64,000 bases of DNA from Kitasatospora phosalacinea (GCF_000716545.1 NZ_JNWZ01000038.1:39917-103916), one strand, 5' to 3'; counted from the stretch's first letter, positions 31,086 through 39,854 are shown. Numbers and translations are program-made. Notes: a model not told the origin generated them from the sequence alone.

Positions 31086-32315
31086 GTGACCCCCACCCGC
31101 GAGCAGTGCGCGGCCCTGGACGCCGCCGACCCGCTGCACGCCCTGCGCGCCGAGTTCGACCTGCCCGCCGGGGTGCTCTACCTCGACGGCAACTCGCTGG
31201 GCGCGCTGCCCCGCCGCACCCCCGGCCGGCTGGCGGAGGTGGTGGAGGGCGAGTGGGGAGCCGGCCTGATCAGGTCCTGGAACGACGCCGGCTGGTTCCA
31301 CCAGCCCGGCCGGCTCGGCGACCGGCTCGGCGCGCACCTGCTGGGCGCCGCGCCCGGGCAGGTGGTGGTCTGCGACTCCACCTCCGTCAACCTGTTCAAG
31401 GTGCTCGGCGCGGCCCTGCGGCTGCGCCCCGCCCGCCCGGCGCTGCTCGCCGAGCGGCACGCCTTCCCCACCGACCTGTACGTGGCCGACGGCCTGACCG
31501 CCCTGCACCCGGGCGCCAGGCCGGTGCTGCTGGACTCCGCCGCCGGGTTGGACGCCGCCCTGGACTCCGACGCCGCCGTGGTGCTGCTCTCGCACGTCGA
31601 CTACCGCACCGGCGAACTGCTGGACATGGCGGCCCTCACCGAGCGGATCCACGCCGCCGGGGCGCTGGCCGTCTGGGACCTGTGCCACACCGCGGGCGCG
31701 CTGCCGGTCGAACTGGACGCGGCGGGCGCCGACTTCGCCGTCGGCTGCGGCTACAAGTACCTCAACGGCGGCCCCGGCGCGCCCGCCTTCCTGTACGCCG
31801 CGGCCCGCCACCAGGCGGACGCCAGGCAGCCGCTGACCGGCTGGTTCGGGCACGCCCGGCAGTTCGACTTCGAGCCCGGCTACCGGCCCGCCGAGGGCGT
31901 CACCCGCTTCCTCACCGGCACCCCGCCGATCCTCGGCCTGGCCGCGCTGGAAGCCGGCCTGGAGGTCTGGGAAATGGCCGACCCGGCCGCCGTCCGCGCC
32001 AAGAGCCTCGAACTGACCGACCTCTTCCTGGAGTTGACCGCCGACCTGGACGTCGAACCGGTCACCCCGCGGGAGCACGCCCGGCGCGGCAGCCAGGTCG
32101 CGCTGCAGCACCCCGACGGCTACGCGGTCGTCCAGGCGCTGATCGCCCGCGGCGTGATCGGCGACTTCCGCGCCCCCGACCTGATGCGCTTCGGTTTCAC
32201 CCCGCTCTACCTCTCCCGCACCGACGTGCACGACGCGGCGGCCGCCCTGCGCGAGGTGCTGGCGAGCGGCGAGTGGCGCGCCGAGCGCTTCGCCCGCCGC
32301 GGCGAGGTCACCTGA
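31086..32315 (+). CDS. kynU: Kynureninase
   Basis: A 409-residue PLP enzyme (aspartate-aminotransferase fold) that cleaves kynurenine to anthranilate and alanine. Visible are the N-terminal LYLDGNSLGALP, the PLP-phosphate loop CDSTSVNLFKVL, the cofactor-ring Asp in AVWDLCHTAGA and the Schiff-base lysine in GCGYKYLNGGPG (Lys224). GTG at 31086 with GGGAG upstream. With kynA it makes anthranilate from tryptophan, a route used for actinomycin-, daptomycin- or quinolone-type precursors or for tryptophan catabolism. Confidence 0.95.
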   Translation: MTPTREQCAALDAADPLHALRAEFDLPAGVLYLDGNSLGALPRRTPGRLAEVVEGEWGAGLIRSWNDAGWFHQPGRLGDRLGAHLLGAAPGQVVVCDSTSVNLFKVLGAALRLRPARPALLAERHAFPTDLYVADGLTALHPGARPVLLDSAAGLDAALDSDAAVVLLSHVDYRTGELLDMAALTERIHAAGALAVWDLCHTAGALPVELDAAGADFAVGCGYKYLNGGPGAPAFLYAAARHQADARQPLTGWFGHARQFDFEPGYRPAEGVTRFLTGTPPILGLAALEAGLEVWEMADPAAVRAKSLELTDLFLELTADLDVEPVTPREHARRGSQVALQHPDGYAVVQALIARGVIGDFRAPDLMRFGFTPLYLSRTDVHDAAAALREVLASGEWRAERFARRGEVT

Positions 32316-32335
32316 CGGGCCGCCCGCGCACGGCG

Positions 32336-32365
32336 ACGGCCGGAGCCCGTCCGGGCTCCGGCCGT
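32336..32365. terminator. Bidirectional terminator hairpin
   Basis: Perfect 13-bp stem ACGGCCGGAGCCC / GGGCTCCGGCCGT with loop GTCC, between convergent genes ending at 32315 and 32384. Confidence 0.82.
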
Positions 32366-32383
32366 TCCTCGCTCCGGGCGCTC

Positions 32384-33745
32384 TCAGCTGTGGCGGCCCC
32401 GGGCGCGGCGGGCCAGCGCGATCACGCCGCCGCCCAGGCCCAGCAGCACCGCGGCGGCCCCCGCCGCCGGGGCGACCAGGTCACCGCCGCCGGTGTCCGG
32501 CAGCGGCGGTCCGGCCGGGGTCGAGGTGGAGCCGGTCGGCGGCGGGGTGCTCCGGCTCGGCGACGGCGCGGAGGTGCTCCCGCTCGGCGAGGGCGACGGG
32601 GACGGGGACGGGCTGGTGCTTCCACTCGGCGACGGGCTCGGCGAGGGCGACGGGCTGGGGCTGTCGCCGCACTCCGGCAGGTCGCCGTTGAACGGGTAGT
32701 TGTGGATCTCGGTGCCGGCGCTGCCCTGTTGGAGCAGGCTGCCCGCCAGGTAGACCCGGCCGTTGGTGCCCGGGTTGGAGAGCGTGGTGTTGCTCGCCGG
32801 GTTGCCCGTCATGATCGAGCCCTGCCACTGGGCGTCGCCCTCCACCACCACGTTGGTGGCGGTCGGGAAGTTCCACATCAGGTTCGGGCGCAGGATCGTC
32901 AGCGGGTCGTCGACCGCGCCGGTGCCGCTGCTGGTGTTGACCGTCACGTCGCTGCCGGTCATGTTGACGATCACCGTCGCGCCGGCCGGGATGCCCGCGA
33001 ACACGATGGCCCGGCGGCCGCCGTCGGTGCCGATGTTCTGGCCGTAGTCGAAGACCTGCCGGGCGCTGGTGCCGTCGCCGGTGAAGGTGACGGTGGTGCC
33101 GTCGTCCACCACGGTGCCGGTGGCGGTCTGCCGGGCCATGCAGGCGGAGTGGTTCTCGATGACCGGCCGCAGCGGCTTGAACTTGTCGATCGCGGCCGGG
33201 TCCTGGACGGCCTGGCCGTCGGGGGTGATGTCGTAGGCGCCGGTCAGCGTGGTGCCGTAGACCAGGTTGCCCCACAGGGCCTTCGGCGGCTGGACGAAGA
33301 AGTCGGTGCCGCCGATGAACAGTCTGCTGGGGTTGGCCTGCGAGGCGTCCATGGTGACCGAGCCGCCCACCGTGACGTGGTCCGAGCCGTTCGGCGGGGT
33401 GACCATCGAACCGACGCCCACCACGCCCATGTTGAACGCGCCGCCCATCGCCTTGTCGATGTCGAGGCTGCCGAGGACCGCGATCTCGCCCTCCGCCTCG
33501 GCGGCGTTCTGCCGCACCAGGTAGTCGCCGCCCACGTACACGTTGAGCGAGGCGTCCGCACCGTTGAACGGCCCGGTGTGCGGCGGGTCCCACTGGCTCG
33601 GGCAGTCCGGACCGGAGCACGGACCCAGCGGCGGGAGCATCTGGGCGGCCTCGCCGGACGCGGCCAGGGTGATCAGCGGGGCGGCGAGTGCCGCCACAGC
33701 AGCGAGGCGGAGCAGCGGGTTCTTGCCACGGATGCCGTGTCGCAC
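32384..33745 (-). CDS. Choice-of-anchor-A surface protein with LPXTG sorting signal
   Basis: A 453-residue exported protein. Signal peptide (about 1-35, AAVAALAAPLITLAASGEAA); a choice-of-anchor-A beta-helical domain (about 50-350) rich in short repeats (NVYVGGDYLVRQNAAEAEGE, GAFNMGVVGVGSMV, ITILRPN-like strands, NFPTATNVVVEGDAQWQGSI); a Pro/Ser repeat linker (PSPSPSPSPSGS units); then LPDTGGGDLVAPAAG, a hydrophobic helix and a basic tail. The LPDTG motif with helix and RRARGR tail is a sortase substrate, so the protein is probably linked to peptidoglycan. GTG at 33745. Probably an adhesin or ice-binding-like surface protein; ligand unknown. Confidence 0.87.
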   Translation of the reverse strand: MRHGIRGKNPLLRLAAVAALAAPLITLAASGEAAQMLPPLGPCSGPDCPSQWDPPHTGPFNGADASLNVYVGGDYLVRQNAAEAEGEIAVLGSLDIDKAMGGAFNMGVVGVGSMVTPPNGSDHVTVGGSVTMDASQANPSRLFIGGTDFFVQPPKALWGNLVYGTTLTGAYDITPDGQAVQDPAAIDKFKPLRPVIENHSACMARQTATGTVVDDGTTVTFTGDGTSARQVFDYGQNIGTDGGRRAIVFAGIPAGATVIVNMTGSDVTVNTSSGTGAVDDPLTILRPNLMWNFPTATNVVVEGDAQWQGSIMTGNPASNTTLSNPGTNGRVYLAGSLLQQGSAGTEIHNYPFNGDLPECGDSPSPSPSPSPSPSGSTSPSPSPSPSPSGSTSAPSPSRSTPPPTGSTSTPAGPPLPDTGGGDLVAPAAGAAAVLLGLGGGVIALARRARGRHS

Positions 33746-33926
33746 GGACACCCCTCTCGTTGACGGTGGGTCAGCAGGCAGCAGACCCGGCCAGCGAAGA
33801 GGAGGCCGGCACGGCGTCTCGAACAGCGGGACACCGACTCGCCGGAGAACCATTCGAACGGACTATTTTGATGTCACGTCACTGAATCTCGTCAGCGACC
33901 CCGCCAGTACCCGGAAAGGGAGAACC

Positions 33927-34595
33927 GTGCCGAACCCGCCGTTCGCCATGCTCGCCACCACCGCCGAGGTGCTCGCCCGGCCGGACGCCGACGAGCGGTT
34001 GCTCACCGGGTTCGAACGCGAGCGCCTGCAGCGCTTCCGGCGGCCCGCCGACCGCGACGACTACCTCGCCGCCCACCTCCTGGTCCGCCACTGCGCCGCC
34101 GCGCACCTCGGCACCGACCCGGCCGACATCGCCTTCGGCCAGCACTGCCCCGGCTGCGGCAGCACCGCCCACGGCCGCCCCCACCTCACCGACCGCCCCG
34201 GCACGCACCTGAGCCTCTCCCACACCAGCGGCATCATCGCCGCCGCGGCCGCCCCCGTCCCGGTCGGCGTCGACGTCGAGCACCTCGGCCTGCGCACCAA
34301 CGACCCGGCCACCCTGCAGCACGTCCTCACCCCCGCCGAGGCCGCGCTGGTCCAAGGCCACCCCGACCCCACCGCCGCCTTCCTCCGGCTGTGGGTGCGC
34401 AAGGAGGCGCTGATCAAGCTCGGCCGCACCACCCTCGACGCCCTCACCGGGCTCGACCTCTCGCACCTCCCGCTCGACCCGCCCACCGCCCACCGGGACG
34501 GCGACCTCCACTACCTCGAACTCGCCACCCCCACCGCCGTCTTCACCGCCGCCGCGACGCTCCCCGTCGAACTCGTCCCGCTCGCCGGGTTCTAG
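33927..34595 (+). CDS. 4'-phosphopantetheinyl transferase (Sfp type)
   Basis: A 222-residue PPTase that transfers phosphopantetheine from CoA to carrier-protein serines of polyketide, peptide or fatty-acid synthases. Core motifs: LSLSHTSG (95-102), VGVDVEHL (113-120, Mg ligands Asp116 and Glu118) and FLRLWVRKEALIKLGR (152-167). GTG at 33927 follows AAAGGGAG. Its TAG stop (34593-34595) lies exactly in the CTAG sequence where the mobile island begins; rejoining the flanks restores the same TTC-TAG ending. The gene is therefore intact and abuts an insertion. Confidence 0.92.
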   Translation: MPNPPFAMLATTAEVLARPDADERLLTGFERERLQRFRRPADRDDYLAAHLLVRHCAAAHLGTDPADIAFGQHCPGCGSTAHGRPHLTDRPGTHLSLSHTSGIIAAAAAPVPVGVDVEHLGLRTNDPATLQHVLTPAEAALVQGHPDPTAAFLRLWVRKEALIKLGRTTLDALTGLDLSHLPLDPPTAHRDGDLHYLELATPTAVFTAAATLPVELVPLAGF

Positions 34596-34619
34596 TACTC
34601 CAGTGCGGTTTCGCGATCT
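34592..34619. repeat. Left IS701-type terminal inverted repeat and target CTAG
   Basis: CTAG followed by TACTCCAGTGCGGTTTCGCG and ATCT. It pairs perfectly over 24 nt with the island's right end and with two mismatches in 24 nt to the repeat at 36332-36355. Confidence 0.8.
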
Positions 34620-35934
34620 ACGTGGATGAGGGTGCGGAGAGTCGTCGTCGGTAGTGGCTGCGGCGGGCTGAAGCTTGGTGGCTTCTGCGCCAGTGCGACC
34701 ACTCCAGGAGTCTCCTGAGAGAGCTGGTGGGTGGGGTTCAGCAGAGCGTCGACCAGGCGGCGGATCTCCGGGACGGTCAGGTCGACCGGGTCCTCGCTGC
34801 GGGCGGCGCGATTCGGGTCCGCTGGTCTGCTCGGCCTGGCGTCGTCCACGGCGACGGCGAGGAACGCGAGGGCGAGCATGGCCAAGGTGATGTGCCGGTG
34901 CCAGGCGGTCCAGTTGCGGACCTGATAGTGGTCCAGGCCGACCTGGCCCTTGGCCGCCTGGAAGCACTCCTCGATGCTCCAGCGAGACCCGGCGACCCGC
35001 ACCACCTCCGGAAGGGGCACGTTCCTCGGTGACCAGCAGACGTAGAAGGCGAGCACGCCTGTTGCAGGGTTGCGCCGGATGAGCAGGTGGCGATGTTCCT
35101 CGGTTCCGGTGTGCACCCAGGCCCAGTCGTAGTAGCGCGGGCCCTGGCACCGGTCCCGGCACTGTGCCGATGCCAGGCAGCGACGGGCAGCCGACGGGCG
35201 GCTTCGTCCGCGCGGATCGCGGTGCGGCCTGAGTTGATCCAAACCCTGGTCGCGCAGGAGACCGCCAGCACGTAGCCGACTCCGCGAGCCTCCAGGCCAG
35301 CTCGCAGGCTGGGGTCCTGCCCGTAAGCCTCGTCACCGGTCACCCACGATGCGCCCACTCCCGCGTCCAGGGCCGCCGCGATCATCTGCAGAGCCAGGCG
35401 GGGCTTGGTCGCGAACACGACCTCTGCCGGAACACCAGCCAGGCGGCGCCGCTCAGGATCCTGGCACCAGGTCTGCTCGGGAAGGTAGAGCCGACGGTCG
35501 ATCAATGCCCGGCCCCTGCTGGAGGCGTAGGCGAGGAAGACTCCGACCTGGCTGTTCTCGATCCGCCCGGCGGTGCCGGTGTACTGCCGTTGGACGCCTG
35601 CGGAGGCGCGGCCCTTCTTCAAGAAGCCCGTCTCGTCCACGACCAGGATGCCGTCGTCGGCGCCGAGGTGGTCGACGACGTAGCGGCGGACCTGGTCGCG
35701 CAGCGCGTCCGCGTCCCAGCGAGCGGTGCGAAGCAGTCGCTGCATCGGTCCGGGCCGGGCGTGCCCGGCCAGCCGCCAGCAGTTCTTCCGCTCGGCGCCG
35801 GACAGCAGTCCAAGCAGGTAGGCGCGGGCAGTCGCACGCGGTTCCACCCGCCCGAACAGGCCGGCGATCCGGGCCATGGCCTGGTCGAACAACTCCCGCC
35901 AGCGGACAGGGTCTACGCTATGGCCCACGGCCAC
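34592..35934 (-). pseudogene. IS701-family transposase, frameshifted
   Basis: A DDE transposase of the IS701 family split between two frames. From a GTG at 35934 the first frame gives the N-terminal part with DDGILVVDETGFLKKG and ASWVTGDEAYGQDP (catalytic Asp residues) up to about 35145. The C-terminal part (GPRYYDWAWVHTGTEEHRHL, SRWSIEECFQAAKGQVGLDH with the catalytic Glu region) continues in the frame that ends at 34592. A single-base deletion near 35144 (AGG where AAGG is expected) explains the shift, so this copy is probably inactive. The stop codon TAG is supplied by the CTAG at the insertion junction, not by the element itself. Confidence 0.85.
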
Positions 35935-35972
35935 CGCACGATCTTCAAGAGTCCATACAACCCTTGATCATC

Positions 35973-36326
35973 TCACGGTGGCCGCATCCGTCTGGCGTCG
36001 TAGCACTCGCCGTCGTCGCCTTGGACCCACGCGTCCAGCACTCTCGCCACCTGACACATCTTGGCGAGCAACACGTCGCTCGGATGCTTGGTCGTGATCC
36101 GCCCATCCCACCGGTACAGAGCCCCTCCGGACTCACCACCAACTCGGCGATCCATCGCCCCCCTCCGGGCCAGCCACCGCCAGGAATAACCATCACCAGG
36201 TCGGGATGCAGCGACCGCTGCCTACCACTCGTGCGTGCTGATGTCCCGCCCCTGCTCGTCCCACCAGTTCTCGCGGCACGTGATGTGCACGTCGTACCTA
36301 TGGGCAGGCACGGTAGGCCATGGAAC
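35973..36326 (-). pseudogene. Decayed small passenger gene inside the IS701-type element
   Basis: One reading frame encodes RYDVHITCRENWWDEQGRD followed by ISTHEW, an in-frame TAG at 36222-36224, then a readable continuation ending ITTKHPSDVLLAKMCQVARV and LDAWVQGDDGECYDARRM. The two halves resemble, from memory, a single 115-125-residue hypothetical family (YDVHITR-x-ENW-D at the start, V-VKNPD-x-x-x-x-KM-x-x-IA in the middle, VQGDDGE-Y at the end). The middle is better conserved in a second frame (MVIPGGGWPGGGRWIAEL), so frameshifts as well as a nonsense mutation are present. It lies between the transposase start and the right terminal repeat. Confidence 0.5.
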
Positions 36327-36331
36327 CGACA

Positions 36332-36355
36332 AGATCGCGAAACGGCAGTGGAGTA
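36332..36355. repeat. Internal (right) IS701-type terminal repeat
   Basis: Reverse complement of the left end with two mismatches in 24 nt, followed by CTAA. With 34596 it delimits a 1,760-bp IS whose flanks (CTAG and CTAA) do not match. Confidence 0.75.
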
Positions 36356-36456
36356 CTAAGCGTTTGCCGTGGCTTGTACGGTGGCGATCCGGGTCGGTGC
36401 GTGGTTCGTCTCCACCGAGATGGTTCCATGAGCGCCCACCGCTGTATCTGATCGTT

Positions 36457-37265
36457 TCAGAATGATCGCGAGAGCCGCCGCAGGCAGATGATCGAGCACG
36501 CAAGTTCGAGCAGTCCCTGGTGAAGGTCCGCCCGGCGCTCGTAGCGGATGCGCAGGCGCTTGAACTGATGCAGCCAGGCAAACGCACGCTCCACGACCCA
36601 GCGAACTTTGCCAAGGCCGGAGCCGTGAGCGACTCCGCGTCGGGCGATCATGGGCTTGATGCCAAGCTTCCACAGCTGACGCCGGTACTTGTCGAAGTCG
36701 TAGCCCCGGTCGGCATACAGGCGTCGGGGTTTGCGGCGGGGGCGCCCTCGCAAGCCTCGGATCGGCGGGACTGCGTCCAGCAGCGGTAGAAGCTGGGTGA
36801 CGTCGTGTCGGTTACCGCCGGTGAGCTTGACGGCCAGCGGGGTGCCGTGGCGGTCGACAATCAGGTGGTGCTTGGAGCCAGGCCTGGCGCGGTCGACTGG
36901 CGAGGGGCCGACGTGATCCCCCCTTTGAGGGCCCGGATGTGCGAGCCGTCCACGGCGCAGTCGTCCAGGTCCAGCAGGTCGGCTCGGCGCAGTTCGGTCA
37001 GCAGTGCGGCATGCAGGCGGGGCCAGACGCCCGCCTCGGTCCAGTTCCGCAGCCTGCGCCAGGCCGTCACCCCGGAGCAACCGACGACCTGACTTGGTAC
37101 GTCGCGCCAGGCGACGCCCTTGCGTAGGACGTAGACGATGCCGGCCAGCGCGACCCGGTCGGGCACTGGGAGCCGCCCGGGATGGCGGTGCCGTCGCGCG
37201 GGCTGTGCCGGCAGCAGTGGGGCTATCCGATCCCACAGCTCGTTGGGGACAAGGTTCGCGGTCAC
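36457..37265 (-). CDS. IS5-family transposase, two frames joined by -1 frameshifting
   Basis: The first frame starts at a GTG (37265): VTANLVPNELWDRIAPLLPA, VLRKGVAWRDVPSQVVGCSG and LDLDDCAVDGSHIRALKGG (first Asp of DDE), ending at 36861. The second frame carries RPGSKHHLIVDRHGTPLAVK, RRLYADRGYDFDKYRRQL and VRWVVERAFAWLHQFKRLRI (second Asp and Glu), ending at 36457. The overlap contains AAAGGGGGG (minus strand, 36926-36918), a classic -1 slippage heptamer, at exactly the point where the frames must join (LKGG to GDHVGPSPVDRARPGSKHH). This matches the programmed frameshift seen in many IS5/IS427-group elements, so the enzyme may be functional. Confidence 0.82.
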
Positions 37266-37327
37266 GATGCGGAAGCATGCCAGAGAACCCGGTTGAGCCC
37301 TTCGAGTCCGCTCGACATACTCCCCGA

Positions 37328-37723
37328 ATGACCAACACTGGGACCGAAGACGCAGAGCAGGGATGGGACGGACCCTGGTACCGCGTCCGAACGGATCAGT
37401 TCGAGGCGTCGTTCCTACCCAACGCGGGCGAAGCTCTGGACAGCGTCTGCAACGTCGATGTCGAGGTCCGGCTCACAGCGGACGGCTCACGCTGGAGCGC
37501 GACCGTATTCACGCTTGCCGAGGTAGAACGCATCATGGAGCGGTGGTCCCGCACCGGCGAGGCACTGGGCGGCCGCTACTTCTGGTGCTCCGATGGCCTC
37601 ATCGTCCGAGATCCCGGAATCGACAGTATCACCCAGGTGCTGGCCGGCCTCCTCGACGACGGCGACTTCGCGCAGGTTCTCCAGCAGCTCGACGGCGAAG
37701 GACCGTCCGACGCCTCATTCTGA
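37328..37723 (+). CDS. Passenger protein of unknown function within the IS5-type element
   Basis: A 131-residue soluble protein (MTNTGTEDAEQGWDGPWYRV at the N-terminus, then CNVDVEVRLTADGSRWSATV, GRYFWCSDGLIVRDPGI and an acidic C-terminus). I know similar hypothetical proteins in streptomycetes but no function. No RBS is evident; it is divergent from the transposase and its TGA stop falls inside the IS terminal repeat. Base composition resembles host genes more than the transposase. It may have been captured between an IS end and the transposase. Confidence 0.6.
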   Translation: MTNTGTEDAEQGWDGPWYRVRTDQFEASFLPNAGEALDSVCNVDVEVRLTADGSRWSATVFTLAEVERIMERWSRTGEALGGRYFWCSDGLIVRDPGIDSITQVLAGLLDDGDFAQVLQQLDGEGPSDASF

Positions 37724-37853
37724 AATGATCAGTATGTCATGGTCGCCATAGTCGCGGGGGATAATTTGCTCTCTGGCCTGCGGCGATGATGTGGCGGGCG
37801 GTTACTGACGTCAGTGGGTCCGTCGCGGATTCTTCGAGGACAGGGGAGGCCGG

Positions 37854-39854
37854 ATGCACTCGCTGGGTGCCAGGCTCAGCACTGCCCGGGCACGTGCTTT
37901 CGTGGGTCGTGAGATCGAGCTGGACTGCTTCGGCAAAGCCCTGCGCGGGGACGTCGACGCCCCGTTCGTGTTCTGGCTGGTCGGGCCGGGCGGGATCGGG
38001 AAGTCGGCTTTGCTGCGGCGTCTTGGGGATCGGGCGCGGGCCGAGGGACGGGTTCTGGTCGAGTTGGACGGCCGGTTCCTGGGACGCGACCCGGCGGACT
38101 TCGAGGATGCGGCGGACGCGTTCGTGAGCGTCCCCGGAACAGTGCTGTTCATCGACTCGTTCGAGCACTGTCAGTGGCTGGAGAGCCGTCTGTGGCAGCG
38201 GTTCCTGCCGCGGGCCGCTCCAGGGGCACTGGTGGTGTTGGCCGGGCGGCTCGCTCCGCTGCCGCAGTGGACCGCCGATCCGGCGTGGGCAGGTCTGCTG
38301 CAGGTCCGGGAGCTGCGGCCGCTCAGCGGTGGCGAGGCCGAGGCGTTGCTGGAGGCGGCATCGGTGCGGCCGGAGCGGCGGGACGCGGTGCTGCGTTTTG
38401 CCGGGGGCAATCCCTTGGCGTTGACCCTGGCGGCCGCAGCCGACTCCGCCGGGCGGGTGGGCAGTGAGTGGTCCCCGTCTGCCGAAGTGCTACGCACGTT
38501 GGTGGCCGGACTGGTCGGGGAGGTCCCCTCGGCGGCACATCGTCGAGCACTTGAGGTGGCAGCGCAGGCTCACGCGACGACCGAGGAGTTGCTCACGGCG
38601 GTACTCGCCGAGCAGGACGCGTCGGGGTTGTTCCAGTGGTTGCGTGAGCTGCCGTTCGTCGAATCGACGCCCTTGGGGCTGTATCCGCACGACGCTGCGC
38701 GGGAGACGTTGATGGCCGACCTGCGATGGCGGGCGCCCACTGCGTTCCAGGCGATGCGGCAGCGTCTGGCGGAGGAGTACTTGCGTTTGCTGCGCGAGGC
38801 ACGGCCGGAGCGGGTGCGGGCGGTCACCGACGATCTGTTCTACCTGTTCCGGGACGTCCAGAAGTTGCAGCGGACGAGGGTGTGGGTCAGCACCGAGGAA
38901 GACCTGTACGAGGATGTGCTCGAAATCGAGGACCACGACCTGGTGCTGTCCATGGCCGAGCAGGCTGAGGGGCCGGAATCGGCCGAGTTGGTGCGTTACT
39001 GGCTGACGCGGCAACCGCAGGGCTTCAGCGTCTTCCGGCTGATCTCCAGCGGGCGCATCGTCGCGTTCACCACGCGCCTGGTTCTGCCGGCCCCGCCGGA
39101 CATCACCGACACCGACACCGATCCGGTCGTGGCGGCGGCGTGGCGGTACAGCCAGGAGACCGCGCCGGTGAGGCCGGGCGAGCACATCGCCATGACCCGG
39201 TTCTCGATATATCCCGGGCGCTATCAAGTACCTTCCCGCGTCATCGACTTGAGCAACTCCAGGGTCCAGGCGGAAGCCATGCGGGCGCGCGGACGCGCGC
39301 ACGGGTTCCTCGTCTACCGCGACCACCCGGCGTGGGCGGAGCGGCTGCAGGGAGTCCTGGCCGACTCCGGGGTCCGCTGCGACGTCGGCGGCCGTGAGTA
39401 CGGGCTGTTCACGATCGACTGGCGCAAGGTCCCGGTGGAGCGGTGGCTCCGGCACCTGATCGACGCCACCGAGATGCCGGCTCTGTCCGGGCCGTCGGGT
39501 ACGCCGCGCCCGGCTTTCGACCAGGCCGTCCGCGAGGCGCTGCAGCTGTGGCGCGACCCCGGCGCGTTCGCCGCCTGCGCCCTGCTGCGCACCCGCCTGG
39601 TGGCCGACTGCGACGACCCGGTGCAGGACCTGAAAGACCTGCTGCGACAGGCAGTTGAGGCGCTCGCCGCCGACCCGCGCGGTGTGCGGGCCAAGGAGGC
39701 CCTGGCGACCGCGTTCTTCTCGGGCGCGCCGACGCAGGAGGCTGCGGCGAGGCGCTTGGGCCTTCCCTACGGGACGTTCCGGCGCCACCTGCGGCAAGGT
39801 CTCGACCTGCTGTGCGCGTCCCTGTGGGAGAAGGAGCTGTACGGCACGGACTGA
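37854..39854 (+). CDS. STAND-type ATPase with C-terminal helix-turn-helix
   Basis: A 666-residue protein. Residues 15-260 are an AAA_16/NACHT-like ATPase: FVGREIELD, Walker A VGPGGIGKSALLRR (43-56), Walker B TVLFIDSFEHC (96-106), and GGNPLALTLAAA (sensor/GxP-like). Residues about 260-390 are helical. Residues about 390-540 are a mixed alpha/beta region (SSGRIVAFTTRLVLPAPPDI, MRARGRAHGFLVYRDHPAWA) that could be GNAT-like. The last 50 residues form a sigma-70 region-4-like helix-turn-helix (TQEAAARRLGLPYGTFRRHL, RQGLDLLCASL). This is the architecture of large ATP-dependent regulators. It is the first non-IS gene of the island; target unknown, possibly the downstream cassette. Confidence 0.8.
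   Translation: MHSLGARLSTARARAFVGREIELDCFGKALRGDVDAPFVFWLVGPGGIGKSALLRRLGDRARAEGRVLVELDGRFLGRDPADFEDAADAFVSVPGTVLFIDSFEHCQWLESRLWQRFLPRAAPGALVVLAGRLAPLPQWTADPAWAGLLQVRELRPLSGGEAEALLEAASVRPERRDAVLRFAGGNPLALTLAAAADSAGRVGSEWSPSAEVLRTLVAGLVGEVPSAAHRRALEVAAQAHATTEELLTAVLAEQDASGLFQWLRELPFVESTPLGLYPHDAARETLMADLRWRAPTAFQAMRQRLAEEYLRLLREARPERVRAVTDDLFYLFRDVQKLQRTRVWVSTEEDLYEDVLEIEDHDLVLSMAEQAEGPESAELVRYWLTRQPQGFSVFRLISSGRIVAFTTRLVLPAPPDITDTDTDPVVAAAWRYSQETAPVRPGEHIAMTRFSIYPGRYQVPSRVIDLSNSRVQAEAMRARGRAHGFLVYRDHPAWAERLQGVLADSGVRCDVGGREYGLFTIDWRKVPVERWLRHLIDATEMPALSGPSGTPRPAFDQAVREALQLWRDPGAFAACALLRTRLVADCDDPVQDLKDLLRQAVEALAADPRGVRAKEALATAFFSGAPTQEAAARRLGLPYGTFRRHLRQGLDLLCASLWEKELYGTD

Larger units (their letters stand above)
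36448..37732. mobile_element. IS5-type insertion sequence with passenger gene
   Basis: The ends are 18-bp inverted repeats, CTGATCGTTTCAGAATGA (36448-36465) and the reverse complement of 37715-37732, with one mismatch. TAT flanks both sides, a likely 3-bp target duplication. Length 1,285 bp. It contains a two-frame transposase on minus and a divergent passenger ORF whose stop codon lies in the right repeat. Confidence 0.7.

Noticed and set aside
33927..34595. PPTase truncated by the island
   Set aside because: All catalytic motifs are present and the stop is the same TAG that the rejoined empty site would have.
35945..36196. 83-residue minus-strand ORF starting MMVIPGGGW
   Set aside because: It is one frame of the decayed passenger gene; its C-terminal half is a shadow of the better frame ending at 35973.
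34596..36355. Treating the IS701-type element as a simple intact IS
   Set aside because: The transposase has a frameshift, the two ends differ at two positions and the flanks are CTAG and CTAA, so it is not a clean recent insertion.
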